Below are positions 23,886-35,231 of a stretch of DNA of 64,000 bases, piece by piece (positions within the stretch are counted from its first letter, which is position 1; every line of letters starts with the position of its first letter). The translations under genes were made by a program, and so were the position numbers. Under the pieces are notes generated by a model. That model saw nothing but the letters and a program-made list of their open reading frames with translations. It was not told the DNA's origin and made no database searches. This stretch comes from Tricholoma matsutake (lineage: Eukaryota > Basidiomycota > Agaricomycetes > Agaricales > Tricholomataceae), in assembly GCA_026075535.2 (NCBI GenBank), contig AP026549.1:5270001-5334000 (forward strand), read 5' to 3'.

Positions 23886-25760
23886 CGACTCCTCTGAAGA
23901 ATTATCCATGACACTTTCTGACCTATATTTATCTGCATGCGATGAGTTCCACATTCCTAGAAACGCCTAGATGGTGTTTATACCTATGCGAACTTCTTCA
24001 TCATATATTTCCCCTTCCTCAGTTATTTCCGACAATTGCCAGTCTAGTTATTTATCAACAAAGAAAAAGTATAAACCAGTTGCACAGAAGGTCTGTCCAA
24101 TCGTGGCTGGACTACCTGATCAGTTTCGAATTATTTGACACATTGAGGGCAATCCCCTCAAAGACATGCCTCCACTAAATCCCCATCCTCCGATATTCAA
24201 ACCAACTCCCTGATATAACCTCGAATGCAAAAACATCATTGATCAAAATCATCCAGGCAATTTTCTATGGCCTCAAGAATGAGACCTCATGCATGACTTC
24301 ATTCGAAACCAGCAAGCGGGGTTCGCATGGACGGAAAATGAACAAGGAAGGTTTCAAACAGATTTCTTCCCCCCTATCGAGTTCCCAGTCATCCCTCACA
24401 CTCCTTGGGTCAAACGCAATATCCCCATACCACCTGGTTTGTATGAACAGATTTGCGAGATGCTGAAAAAGAAGATTGAAGCAGGAGTCTACGAATCGTC
24501 GAACTCATCATACCGATCGCGATGGTTTTGCATTGTGAAGAAGGATGCAAAATCGCTCCGAATAGTCCACAGTCTTGAGCCACTAAACCAAGTTATGATT
24601 CAGCACTCAGGTGTCATCCCGATCCCTGAGCATTTAGCTGAACAGTTTGGAGGACGTGCTTGTGGTGGAATGTTGCATTTATATGTTGCATTTGACGAAA
24701 GGCTCATATCTGAATCCTCTCAAGATCTAATGACTTTCCAGACCCCATTCAGTGCACTTTGAATTGTCACCCTACCAATGGGTTGGATGAACTCAGTTCT
24801 GATCCTACATGACAACGTCACTTTCATCCTACAACCCGAGGTCCCTCACATCACGATCCCTTATATCAATGACACACCAGTGAAGGGTCCGAAATTGGAA
24901 TATCAAACAATTGGTGGGTCTTATGAAACAATCACTGACAATTCAGGCATTCAACGATCCATATGGGAGCACTTCGAGAACCTAAATCACATCGTCCAGT
25001 GCATGAAGTATTGTGGTGGGACATTCTCAGGACCAAAGTTATTTGCTTGTGTCCCCGAAATAATTGTTTTAGGTCATCGATGCAGTATTCAAGGCCAAAT
25101 GGCTGACCCAATGTGTATCGATAAGATTCAGAAGTGGGGTCCATGTCGGATGCTCATGGAAGTTAAGGTGTTCTTAGGAACGATTGGAGTTTGTCAAATT
25201 TTTATTCAGAGTTTCGCACATTGAGCAGCTGCACTAATCAATCTTACTCGAAAAGATGTGCCCTTTGAATTTGGCCCATCTCAGGTAGCAGCACAAGAGG
25301 ATCTCAAGCATGCGCTCCTAGACTCGCCAGCAATTTGAGCCATTGACTATACCTCGAATGCTTCAGTAATCCTCGCAGTCGACACATCAAGCATTGCCAT
25401 CAGCTATTTCCTAGTGCAATGCGACCATGATAACCCTTGAAAGTGATACTACAGTCGATTTGGCTTGATCACACTTAACAACCATGAATCCCAGTTTTCG
25501 CAACTGAAACTCGAACTTTATGGTCTATATTGAGCCCTTGGGGCACTTCATTTATATTTGATAGGGGTACGAAACCTTATCGTCGAGGTTGATGCAAGGT
25601 ATATCAAAGGCATGCTCTCAAATCCCAATATCATGCCTAGTGCTAGCATCAACTGATGGATAGTTTCCATTCTAATGTTCCACTTCATGCTAGTTCATGT
25701 CGCAGGTATGCACCATGGGCCGGATGGTCTTTCACGACATCCTCGACAAACTGAAGATGA
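23886..25760 (+). pseudogene. D pol: reverse transcriptase and RNase H
   Basis: Continues the frame cut at 17834 (EIDSSEESLMTLSDLY). Open 24289-24759: DFFPPIEFPVIPHTPWVKRN, IPIPPGLYEQICEM, SNSSYRSRWFCIVKKDAKSL, GRACGGML. Then MGWMNSVLILHDNVTFILQP. The catalytic pair reads IPYINDTPV; relatives I know have YIDD, so one Asp is lost. FLGTIGVCQIFIQSFAH and DTSSIAISYFLVQC belong to thumb and RNase H. VEVDARYIKGMLSNPNIMPS and HHGPDGLSRHPRQ close it. TGA codons at about 24759, 25222, 25336, 25438, 25532 and 25653 all replace conserved Arg. Confidence 0.88.
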
Positions 25761-27320
25761 CGATGTCAAAGTAGAAGAAGAATTCAGTGATTGGATCGAC
25801 AAATTACATGGTTTTGTTCACCAAATCAACCCAGTTTTGATTCGACCATTCCCCTCTCACACGACTTATCCCACTTTCACCCAAGCTTCAGATTTCAGTA
25901 AGGGGGAGGATGTTGCATACCAAGACATACCTCCATCGGACAAAGCAAAGAAAGAAGATGAACGATTACTGCTCATTCATAGATGGTTAGACAATATGGT
26001 GCAACCCCCAAATCTATCAGACACTGAGTATGCTACCTTCATGCGATATAGCACTGAGTTCTTCATAGATTCTGGAAAACTATGGCAAAAAGATCATCAT
26101 GGAGAACATAAGATTGTCACGGTTCCAGAACATTGCATTGACATTATCCAGTCATCACACGACCATATTGGCCACAAAATGATCTTCGCCACAAAGTCTC
26201 ACATCGCACTATGATTCTGGTGGCCCAACCTGAAAGCCGATATCGCATGGTACATCCAAATGTGCCACTACTGTCAGTTGTGACAAACTCGAAATCTTCT
26301 TATTCCACCAATCATCGCCACACCTGCTCCTCTATTTGGAAAAGTCTACATCGACACAATGCACATGCCACCTTCCAGCAGATATCGCTATATAGTACAA
26401 GGTTGATGTTCAATATTGTACTGGCCGGAGTTCAGGATGCTTTGCAATGAAACAGCAAAGACCATCGGTGATTGGATCTTCAAATCATTTGTCATTGGGG
26501 CTCGCTTTATGAGATCGTTACTGACAATGATGCAGCATTTCTTTCTGCTCTTGAGTATTTGTCGAAGCGATATCATATCAATCACATTCAGATAAGTGGG
26601 TACAATTCTCATGCCAATGGCCTCGTCGAACAAGCCCACTTCGATGTATGACAATCACTCTACAAGGCTGTCAATGGTGATCAAACTCGATGGTCAGTTG
26701 GGACCTACTCGGTCTTTTGGGCAGAACGGGTAACAGTTCGAAAACGAATGGGCTGTTTGCCCTATTTTGCAATCACAGGTTCTCATCCACTCATCCCTCT
26801 TGACATTTCAGAAGCAACATATCTACAACCACCACCCAATTCAATACTCTCCTCCACCAATCTCATCGCCTGACGCGCTATTGCACTACAGAAATGCTTG
26901 ACCAATCTCGAAGTACTCTACTCTAGAGTCTACACCACTCGATGAGAAGCTGCGAAACACTTCGAAGAAGTTCACAAGCGAACAATTTGAGACTACAATT
27001 TCGAAAAAAAGTGACCTCGTACTCATGCAAAACACACAGATCGAGAAAGCTCTTAATCAAAAAATGCGAGCTCAATATCTTGGCCCACTCATTGTCATTG
27101 CATGAAACCATGGTGGTGCTTATATTCTTTGCGAGCTTGATGGTTCAGTTCTGCATTGACCAGTAGCTGCTTTCTGAGTTCTACCCTATCTAGCATGGAA
27201 ATTGATTCTCCTTCCTCTGAACTTCTTTGATATCAACAATCGTTGGCTCAAACAACTTCAAACAACATTGGACATCGACGGAGACATCGATGAAGGCATT
27301 CCACAAAGACAAATAGAGCA
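25760..27320 (+). pseudogene. D pol: integrase
   Basis: Contains the zinc-binding motif SSHDHIGHKMIF and CHYCQL (26150-26280), then a core region (ATPAPLFGKVYIDTMHMP, a D of the catalytic triad) with frame changes from about 26400. The C-terminal part is readable at 27050-27310: KMRAQYLGPLIVIA, GGAYILCELDGSVLH and LNFFDINNRWLKQLQTTLDI, a GPF-like module and tail of this subgroup. No chromodomain is seen. Several TGA codons replace Arg. Confidence 0.8.
25892..25912 (+). promoter_or_regulatory. Candidate central polypurine tract of D
   Basis: A 21-nt stretch with core CAGTAAGGGGGAGGATG is identical to 29151-29171, the polypurine tract and first two bases of D's 3' LTR. It lies in pol, about 3.3 kb upstream of it. 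An identical internal copy could prime plus-strand DNA synthesis, as central tracts do in lentiviruses and Ty1. Confidence 0.55.
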
Positions 27321-27636
27321 TTTTCCTTTTCTTTTTCTTACTTGCAATATTGAAACAAACTCTCGATCTTATAACAGTGTACTATGACAAGTTGCAATAT
27401 CGTTCAAAATGTGTTTGCACAAGCTCAACGGGGTTTTTTGGCTATGAAGGAGTTCTGAGCCTTTCCCCTATGTCTTGTTTGATGAATCGTCTGTCTTACT
27501 TTCTTTTTCTTTTTCTCTCCTATGTTTTTTTGCATATATCTTACATTTTCTGGCTTTGATCACATGCTTTCTCATTTCAAACTTATCTTGCTCAGACACA
27601 TGAAAAATGATAAAATTAAAACAATAAAACAAAATT

Positions 27637-29022
27637 CTACTGGGATTCCTCCCACTTCCTCTCCAACACCTCTATTTCCTCCATCAAAACTTCCACCTCC
27701 AGTTTCTTCCGCACCAGCACTTCTGCGAGATACCGACAATGGAGTCTTGCTGCATCCGACTGTGTCATCTTGTCCTCCACCGCCATCGATGCCCCCTCGA
27801 CCATACCCATGACCTCAGGTTTGACTTCTTGCGCTCTCGCTTTCCCCTTCCCCTTCCCCTTGTCCTTCTCAGCTGACTTTGTCTTCGCCTTTATCGTTCG
27901 TTTTGGGCACTCATCGACTTTCGAGGGCCCAGCCTCTGTGTTTTGGATGGGCTGGATAGCCCGAATGCATATGGCTAAGTAATCATACAGATTAGCGATC
28001 ATACTCATTATCGAAAAGGATCACTTACTATGTCTTGGAGTCGACACTTCCGTCGACTCCGCAGTACTCTGTGTTGCTCGCTTGGAGCCCGCCATTTTCC
28101 TTGACTCACCTTGACGGAGTCCTTGCCTTGATACTCCCTCCCAGTAGCACCCCTGCAGCCCCTGAGTGCATTTCTTGCACTTTGGGGCGCCCTCCTCGAC
28201 GATGCATTCCGGAGATGTCTTCAGCCCAGCACAACGATCACACTAAAGCAATATCGAGAGCATAATTAGTCTCAACAATATCAACATAGAATGACGACTT
28301 ACCGGTCCATGGAACTCGATCAGTTCACCTTCCTCTAAGCAGACCCACTTTGCGACAATGGGCTCCTGATCAAGTTCATCTTCGCCCTCCTCCTCCTCGT
28401 CCATCTCATCAGCCTTCCTCTTCTCAACAATTTGCTCGATGACCAGAAGGTCATCGACCAAAGGTTCCTATTCTTCTTCGGCCTCATCTTGATTGATTGA
28501 GAGGCACATCACCTTGAGTGCAGCTGTTTGATTGTGGAACTTGTCCTTCAAAACTGTCTTGGCCCGGACTTCAGCCAAGAACACTCGACATGCCTCGACC
28601 AGCGCGTCTCATCATTCCTCGATCCTCTTCGCTTTGTCCTTGATGGCCACCTGCCAAGCCACCCTCTCCTCCTCTCTCTGCCTCTCTCCCTTGACTGTCC
28701 TTCAGTACTCCTTGAAAGATAACTGCCACCCCACAAAACCCAATCCTCCTGAGCAAATGGTGCAAATAGACCGATCGCCTTGTCCAATGTTGCCTGCACA
28801 TGTTCATTGTGTGCCTTGTCGAATGACCCGATCAGGTCGTTGTATTCAGCCTATCGAACAAGGTTAGGAAGCAGATAAACAAAAGAAAAGGGAAAAACAC
28901 ACCATCTTCTCACAAAAACTTTGACCCCAGATTTTGAAGTCCAACTCTTCGGCTTTGCCAGCCTCAGGCATCGATTTCGCGTGATCGAGGATGGGAAGAG
29001 CGAGCTCAGTGAGGATGGACAT
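27637..29022 (-). pseudogene. D antisense spliced gene, cysteine-rich protein
   Basis: Four exons on the minus strand, between integrase and 3' LTR. Exon 1 29022-28903 (MSILTELALPILDHAKSMPE); intron 28902-28851 (GTGTGT, CCTAAC, TAG); exon 2 28850-28303; intron 28302-28243 (GTAAGT...TTTAG); exon 3 28242-28029; intron 28028-27975 (GTAAGT...CTTAG); exon 4 27974-27637. The exon 2/3 junction joins VCLEEGELIEFHGP to CDRCAGLKTSPECIVEE and PKCKKCTQGLQGC, a six-cysteine cluster that could bind zinc. Exon 4 has a Lys/Gly basic stretch and a leucine-rich coiled coil (RYLAEVLVRKKLEVEVLMEE). A frameshift near 28700 and stops in exon 2 disable it. Splice sites keep the frame across junctions 2/3 and 3/4. 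Confidence 0.65.
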
Positions 29023-29169
29023 GTTGTCGAGGAGATTGGAGGAGATCGAATGGAAAGAGAAAAAAGTTCAAACCATGATGCATCTTAAATCAACAATCAA
29101 CAATGTCACATGACCCAGTTATTTTGGCTCGACTGACTGGGACAGTCAGAATTTCAGTAAGGGGGAGGA

Positions 29170-30344
29170 TGATAGGTTGTCTCCTCAGCTCAAGGGCCGA
29201 TTCACCATTTCAACCATATTCTAATCACATCGGCTAACTCCTACGATGTCCCAGATGCAGCGCGATGCAGTCTATCAATCGTGATATCATATTGACCATG
29301 TCAAACCATCACCAGCGACATTGATCGTACCAAGAGCCCACATTGCACAACTTTAGGACTACCCTGAAAGCCCCTAAGATCCCTCTAGGTGACCATTGAA
29401 CATCCCCAATCAACTTCGAACAGCCGCGACTGCGATCGAACATCGTCGACCACCGTCGAGCGTTATTGATCGATATTGAGAGACTACGAGCGACATTGGG
29501 CGCTGCCTTTGTTATCTAAATGGTGGAAGACCATGCACTAGAACATATTCCAACTCGTGCTCAAACCTGCTGATCATAGGTCAGCCTTGTTTCAAGTCCC
29601 TCTTGTGTACAGAATCTGCTGGACAGATTATTGTGAGACTTAGCGCGGTTTATACACAAAGGACAGTCTCTTTTAGTTTTTTCCCTTTATTACTCCTTCA
29701 TCATATGATACATCTCTTTCTTCTTCAGATTCCAGTCTCCTTTTTGGCCTTGTGCCTTAACTCATATCTTTTGCCTCATGTTCTACACATGTTTCTCATT
29801 CCATTTTAGGAAGTTTCTTTAAAACATATAAAACTCTGTAGTATCTACTGGAAAATACAAGAAATTGTCTTCACCTATCGTCTCGTATGCAGTTCTAAGC
29901 ATCCGATCAATTTTCTAAAAACAATCTAAGTCTCTACGAGTTTTCTTGATCGATGAGAAACCTCTGCGATCATCATTGTCCTCAATCTTCCTATGATCCT
30001 CTGATCGTTATCACTAGCAACCATTTCAACATGTCCTAGCCATCGACTATAGCCTTCGTATACTTTTGACCTATCAAAAGGTCCTCGGAATTCACACTTT
30101 GACCATCGATGATAGAACTCATTCACCGTTGATCTCATCAATTGTCCTCAATATCAATCAATACTCAATTGGACCACACCAAACACCTTCGTCTCCCATA
30201 GCACTACCTTCATGACTAGTATATCTACCCATAGGTTGGACCATGAACATTCGGAATGACTCGCACCCTTCCTCGGACTCATCGCAAATATCATTGATTG
30301 CCTCATTGGCAGTTTAGGTGGTTTTCCCAGGTTGAGTATCATCA
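29170..30344 (+). repeat. D 3' LTR and polypurine tract
   Basis: 1175 bp. 29157-29169 (GTAAGGGGGAGGA) directly precedes it. The sequence beyond 30344 continues element C. Confidence 0.87.
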
Positions 30345-31037
30345 ATGTCACCCCCAATGCTGCCTACACCTCACATAGCTGCCAAGTCACCAACAATGTC
30401 GTCTACACCTGGGGACATCCCCCATTCATTGTCTATGGCTTGTTTGCTGCCTACACACCCCAGAAAGCCCCAGAAAGCCCAGAAACGAGCTGTTTCACTG
30501 CATACCACTTCCTACACCCCTGCCATGTCACCAATGACACCATCAACACCTTTTGACACCCCCCGCTCACTGTCTACACCCCTATTTCCACCCGTACACC
30601 CCTGCTCACCCCTGCTCGACCCTAAACAAGCCGTCTCGCCACCTCCTGCATGTTTCAACTGGGCCAACAATGCTGCGTCGTTACCCACCACCCCCAGCAC
30701 CCTGCTGCAAGATCTCTCTGGTCTGAAAATGAGCTGTACACAGCTGTTTGGGACTCTATGACAATGGACTTGACAAAGACAACCCCCCATGCAGTATTTC
30801 TTGTCTCAAAATTTTTTTAATCCAGCCTTGCCTTCTCTTGTTCTACCTCAACCTTTTGTTACTCGATGACACCCCTCCGGTATAGGCCCAGGCAAGCCCA
30901 CCATCATAGTGCCCTTCGGAGGAGCACCCACACCTGCGCCAGTACCTCCAGTTCCAGTACTTGACTGGGATCGAGACCCCCATCTCCTCGATTTGAGTCA
31001 GGCACTTCGAGCTTTGGGATGGACACCCCCATGTTGA
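30345..31037 (+). pseudogene. C protein, C-terminal part
   Basis: Pro/Thr/Ser-rich frames (SPPPACFNWANNAASLP) lead to the conserved end GPGKPTIIVPFGGAPTPAP, LDWDRDPHLLDLSQALRALG, and WTPPC then TGA at 31035-31037. The homologous end of C' reads PFGATPTPAPVPKLDWDQDP. The 3' untranslated part 31038-31174 is AT-rich. No catalytic motif is visible. Confidence 0.72.
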
Positions 31038-31174
31038 GTCTTTCACTATTATATTTTTTATATCATGCATAGAATTTTTCTGGTTACATTGTTTATATTA
31101 TTCCTATACCTATTGTTTTGTTTACAGTTTTTTTTGTTTTCTTTCTGTGGCAACGGGGACATCACTTTTTTTTT

Positions 31175-31331
31175 GGAGGTGGGCAGATGGAGTAGGGTGT
31201 GTGGGCACCTACTCCAGTAGTCACCTGATCACCTAGCCAGTAGCCACCTGCATGTACATAGTCACATCACGCTTAGGCTATCACTAGAGCATCCCACCAC
31301 TCTGCTATAGGAGATGGATCTGCCGTCTCCA
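31175..31331 (+). repeat. C polypurine tract and 3' LTR
   Basis: GGAGGTGGGCAGA (31175-31187) directly precedes the 144-bp LTR 31188-31331, which ends GTCTCCA before the second CTAT. Confidence 0.85.
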
Positions 31332-31335
31332 CTAT

Positions 31336-31815
31336 TTCTGCGGTCTTCTGCTCCGGCTTTGCATAGAAGTTCTCTGGGGTGGTAAACCCAATACTCTTGC
31401 AGAACTGCACTTGAAAGCACAGGACAGCGACAACATCTACTGGATGCAAGAAGATGAATCCCATTTCGAAACAAAGAATTCCAGTAATGTCACTAACTCT
31501 AGTTGGAAGGACTCTTCCAAAAGTCCTTCCCTGTCAACAAACCAAGCCTCTTCAAACTCTGTCCACAGTAACACCTCCAACCAGCAGTCTTCTGCAACAA
31601 AGAACACTCCCTGGGACAAGCCCAAGTTGTCCATCTCTGATAAGTTGGGGAAGAACGGCAAGCTTACTGGGGAGGAACAAGAATGTCACATGAGAGAACG
31701 ACTTTGTCTCTACTGCAGTGAGGAAGGGCACATAGCAGGAAACTGCCCGAAATCCAAAGCCACAAAAGCCCATGCATCCATTGTCATTCCTGACACTACA
31801 GACTCAGAAAAATAG
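31336..31815 (+). pseudogene. A gag, C-terminal part
   Basis: Once C and one CTAT are removed, the gag frame continues: FCGLLLRLC, GGKPNTLAELHLKAQDSDNI, YWMQEDE, a Ser/Asn-rich linker and the zinc knuckle CLYCSEEGHIAGNC (about 31710). It ends TDSEK at TAG 31813-31815. This confirms that C landed in a coding exon of A. Confidence 0.87.
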
Positions 31816-31871
31816 TCCACAACCCTCAGGAAACAGCCATTGGGGCTGGGGGTTGCATTGACCTTACCCAT

Positions 31872-32492
31872 TTGGCTGCCTATGTTCATCTCAACGTGTC
31901 TGCTCTTTTTGACCCTGACTCCCTAACCATTCTTTTAACCTTTCCCAACTCTTCTGCCCCTTTCCGAACCCTTATCGACTCTGGCTCCTCCCACTGCATC
32001 ATTGACTCCTCTTTCATGTTGGATAACCAACTCAGCATGGAATCCATTAGCCCGATCGGTTTATGACTCTTTGATGGATCTTGCAACTCCACCATAACTC
32101 AGGTCATCAAACTTCCAGTCACCTTCCCTGCTGGTGAAGTGTTCAATTTGTCATTCTATGTAAACTCACTTGACTCTTCCTGTTCTGCCGTACTCGGTCA
32201 TAACTGGCTGAAGCAATACAATCCGTTGATTGACTGGTCTTCAAGCCAACTGACTTTCCGCTCTGCAGATCATAGAGGTCCAGCACCCCTGATGTCACCT
32301 TTGTCCCCAAACCTTCCAGTAGAGATCCTCGACTCCTCCACACTTTCCGAACCCCCCATTCCTCCTAAGTTTATGCCTCCCAACATCTCTTTCATCAATG
32401 CTGCTGCTTATGCGCATGCTAGCAAACTTCCTGGGGCAGTAGCTTTTCAGATGACCTTTGCTCCAGAAGGGTTATCCGCCCACTCCGCCTGA
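31872..32492 (+). pseudogene. A retropepsin-like protease
   Basis: FRTLIDSGSSHCIIDSSFM has the DSGSSH active-site motif of this chromovirus clade. After a TGA at 32064 (Arg expected in GLRLFDG) comes SAVLGHNWLKQYNPLIDWSS, the ILG-type block. The frame stays open to 32490. Confidence 0.82.
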
Positions 32493-32499
32493 TCCGCTA

Positions 32500-34007
32500 A
32501 CTCATCTGACCTTTCTGATATTCCGCCTGAGTATCACAAATTTGCTGATGTCTTTAATAAGACTAAAGCAGATACCCTTCCTCCACATTGGTCTTATGAC
32601 CTCAAGATAGAGACAGAAGACAATACTCCTCTGCCTCCGGGCCACATGTATTCTCTCTCCCCCTCTGAATTAGAAGCCTTATGAGTCTTTATTGATGAAA
32701 ATGTCTGCTCAGGTTTCATCCGCCCATCCAAGTCCCCACATGGCGCTCCGATTCTCTTCATCAAGAAGAAGGAGGGTAGCCTCTGACTCTGTGTCGACTA
32801 CCGAGGACTTAACCATCTTATGAAGAAGGACTGCTACCCACTGCTGCTCATTTCCGACCTCCTTGACTCTCCCCACAAAGCCCACTTATTCACCAAGATA
32901 GACTTGCAGCATGCTTATCACCTAGTCTGCATTGCTGATGGTGATGAGTGGAAAACCACTTTCCGCACCCGCTACGGATCCTTTGAGTGGTTGGTGGTTC
33001 CCTTTGGACTCACTAATGCACCTGCAGCTTTCCAGTGGTTTATGAACAACATCTTCAGCAACATGCTAAATGTTTGTGTCATTGTGTACCTCGATGACAT
33101 CCTAATCTATTCTGATGACAAGTCCCAGCACAGGGCTCATGTCAAAGAAGTCTCCGCCATCTCCGGAAAAATGGACTTTACGCCTCTCCACAGAAATGTG
33201 AGTTCCACAAAGACACCATTGAATATCTGGGTTTCATCTTGTCACCGGATGGACTGTGGATGTCTGAAGATAAAGTCAAAACTGTGCTCGACTGGCCTGA
33301 GCCTAGGAAAGTTAAGGATATACAATCCTTCTTAGGTTTTTGCAACTTTTACCGCTGCTTCATTAATGGCTATTCAGACATTGTCATTCCACTCACCCGC
33401 TTGATGCGGAAATCTGCACCCTGGGACTTCAACAAGAAGTTTTGAAAAGCTCAAACAAGAATTCACTCACACCCCCATCTTAACCCAATGGGTACCCAAC
33501 TCACAGATGGTACTCAAAACCAATGCTTCCGACTATGCCCTAGCAGCTATCCTTTCCGTTTATACTGCGGATGGAAAAATCCATCCGGTCGCTTTTCATT
33601 CCCACTCCTTTAATCCCGCTGAACTAAATTATGACTCCCATGACAAGGAACTCTTGGCCATTTTTGAAGCCTTCAAACACTGGCAGCAGTATTTCGAGGG
33701 TTCCACAAACCCGGTTGATGTGGTCACTGACCACAAAAATCTTGAGTACTTCAGCACTACTAAGTTGCTCACCCGCCGCCAGGCCCATTGGTCTGAATAC
33801 CTTTCCCAGTTCAATCTCATCATCCACTTCCGCCCTGGAAAATTGGGGGCCAAGCCAGACGTGCTCACAAGACATTGGGACATCTACCGCAAAGGGGGAA
33901 ATAGCAACTTTGCCTCTGTAAACCCAACCAACTTTCAACCTGTATTCACACAGGAACAACTCACCTCCTCCCTCTGCACCACCTATCTTGCCACACCTAT
34001 CCTTTGA
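32500..34007 (+). pseudogene. A reverse transcriptase and RNase H
   Basis: RT motifs: [60 protein letters not shown] and catalytic [14 protein letters not shown] (about 33085). A frameshift near 33150 and another near 33440 break it; [17 protein letters not shown] is in the second frame. RNase H: LKTNASDYALAAILS, NYDSHDKELLAIFEAFKHW and VVTDHKNLEYFST, open 33507-34006. TGA codons near 32682 and 32785 replace Arg. The YLDD pair itself is intact. Confidence 0.9.
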
Positions 34008-34019
34008 CAAGCAGTAATC

Positions 34020-34608
34020 ATGGATGTTGAGAAACTCCATAATGACATCTGCACCTCTCTACCCCTTGACCCACTCTCATCCACTCATCTCCTGACACCT
34101 GTCGACCCCAACTGGACTATAGATGAGGCAGGTCTTTGACCAAATTTATGTTCCAGACATTGCGGACCTCCGCCTCAAGGTCCTTCAATACAAACACGAT
34201 CATATCCTCCCTGGCCACTTCAGACAAAACAAAACCCAGCAGCTTGTCTGCTGGGAATATGTCTGGCCAAACCTCCATACCTTTGTGCAGGAATTCTGCA
34301 AGTCCTGTACCACTTGCAAACAATCCAAATCGCCTTGACACAAGCCCTACAGGTTCCTAAAGCAACTTCCAGTCCTGGAACGACCTTGGAACTCAATCTC
34401 CATGGATTTCATCGAACAACTACCCAACTCCGACAGCCACACAGCGATCCTGGTCATCGTTGACTGCCTCACCAAACAAGGCATCTTCATCCCAACTGTC
34501 AACAAAATCACAGCCCAAGAATTAGCCAACCTGTTTGTCCTCCATGTCTTCTCCAAGCATGGTGTCCCATCACACATCACTTGCAACCAGGGATCCAAGT
34601 TCGTCTCC
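34020..34608 (+). pseudogene. A integrase, N-terminal part
   Basis: Zinc-binding H/C region: YKHDHILPGHFRQNKTQQLV and CKSCTTCKQSKS (34190-34335). Core: SMDFIEQLPNSDSHTAILVI, VDCLTKQGIFIP, HGVPSHITCNQGSKFVS, where the second catalytic Asp (normally DRGSEF) is Asn. A solo B LTR interrupts it after FVS. Confidence 0.87.
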
Positions 34609-35226
34609 TGTTAAGGGCGAAGCCTCAGCCACTCAATCTAGTTGATGTCATTCAACGAGGTGCTTCCTCGATGAGTCATTCAGCACTAGTCTTACTCAGA
34701 GCATCCGACGTAAGATAGGTAGTGCACTCTAGCAGGGTTTCTGTGTAGAGTCATTCAGGTTCATGCACTAAGGGGCTTCCTTAGTGGTTTTGAGTAAGTT
34801 CACAAGTTGCAAGTTAAGGCTGTAGATTGCCTAGATCTAAACTAAGGACATTCCTACTACAAGTCGCAGTACTTATACTAGTGGGAAGATCCTTATCGTC
34901 CAATCAGAAAGATAGATGCATATCAGGTATGAATAGAAACAATAGGCCTCATGCAAGGCATGAGGCATCCAATGTCATGGACCTCATGTCAAAGGGCTGT
35001 CATATCACAGCATGTGTGGGAATGGGTTTGGGTGCATGGAGTCACCATGCATCAAGGGTACCTTCCACAGGAAGGGGATTGAATGCATGTTGTTGGCATG
35101 CATCATGTGTGTGTCTGATGTCAAGGGCATGCTCTAAGCATGAATTGGGAATGCCTCCTGTCTGGAGGGGATTGTTGGGTACATTGGGTCGGTCGGGTTC
35201 CATGAGTTACAAGGAAAATTGTAACA
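34609..35226 (-). repeat. Solo LTR of the B family
   Basis: 618 bp in minus orientation, TGTTAAGGGC at the left and AAAATTGTAACA at the right, matching B's 684-bp LTR with small deletions. TSD TCTCC at 34604-34608 and 35227-35231. No internal B sequence is left, so a second B copy inserted in A and recombined between its LTRs. Confidence 0.9.
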
Positions 35227-35231
35227 TCTCC

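Larger units (their letters stand above)
13973..30344 (+). mobile_element. D: large Ty3/gypsy element with antisense gene, split by E
   Basis: LTRs 13973-15157 and 29170-30344 begin TGATAGGTTGTC and end GAGTATCATCA. Without E, D is about 10.3 kb. The duplication is 4 bp: ACGT at 13969-13972 and ATGT at 30345-30348, a CpG-decayed pair. Gag, protease, RT/RNase H and integrase are in sense order; a spliced cysteine-rich gene lies antisense between integrase and 3' LTR. All sense frames carry TGA stops. Confidence 0.88.
12486..31331 (+). mobile_element. C: short-LTR retroelement with non-gag-pol cargo, split by D
   Basis: Direct repeats of 144 bp (12486-12629 and 31188-31331), TG...CA ends, with flanking CTAT at 12482-12485 and 31332-31335. 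A 22-nt primer-binding site and a polypurine tract are in the expected places. Without D the element is about 2.5 kb. It codes for one protein related to C' and nothing resembling gag, protease, RT or integrase. It must be mobilised in trans if it is an LTR retroelement. Inserted in A's gag. Confidence 0.87.
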
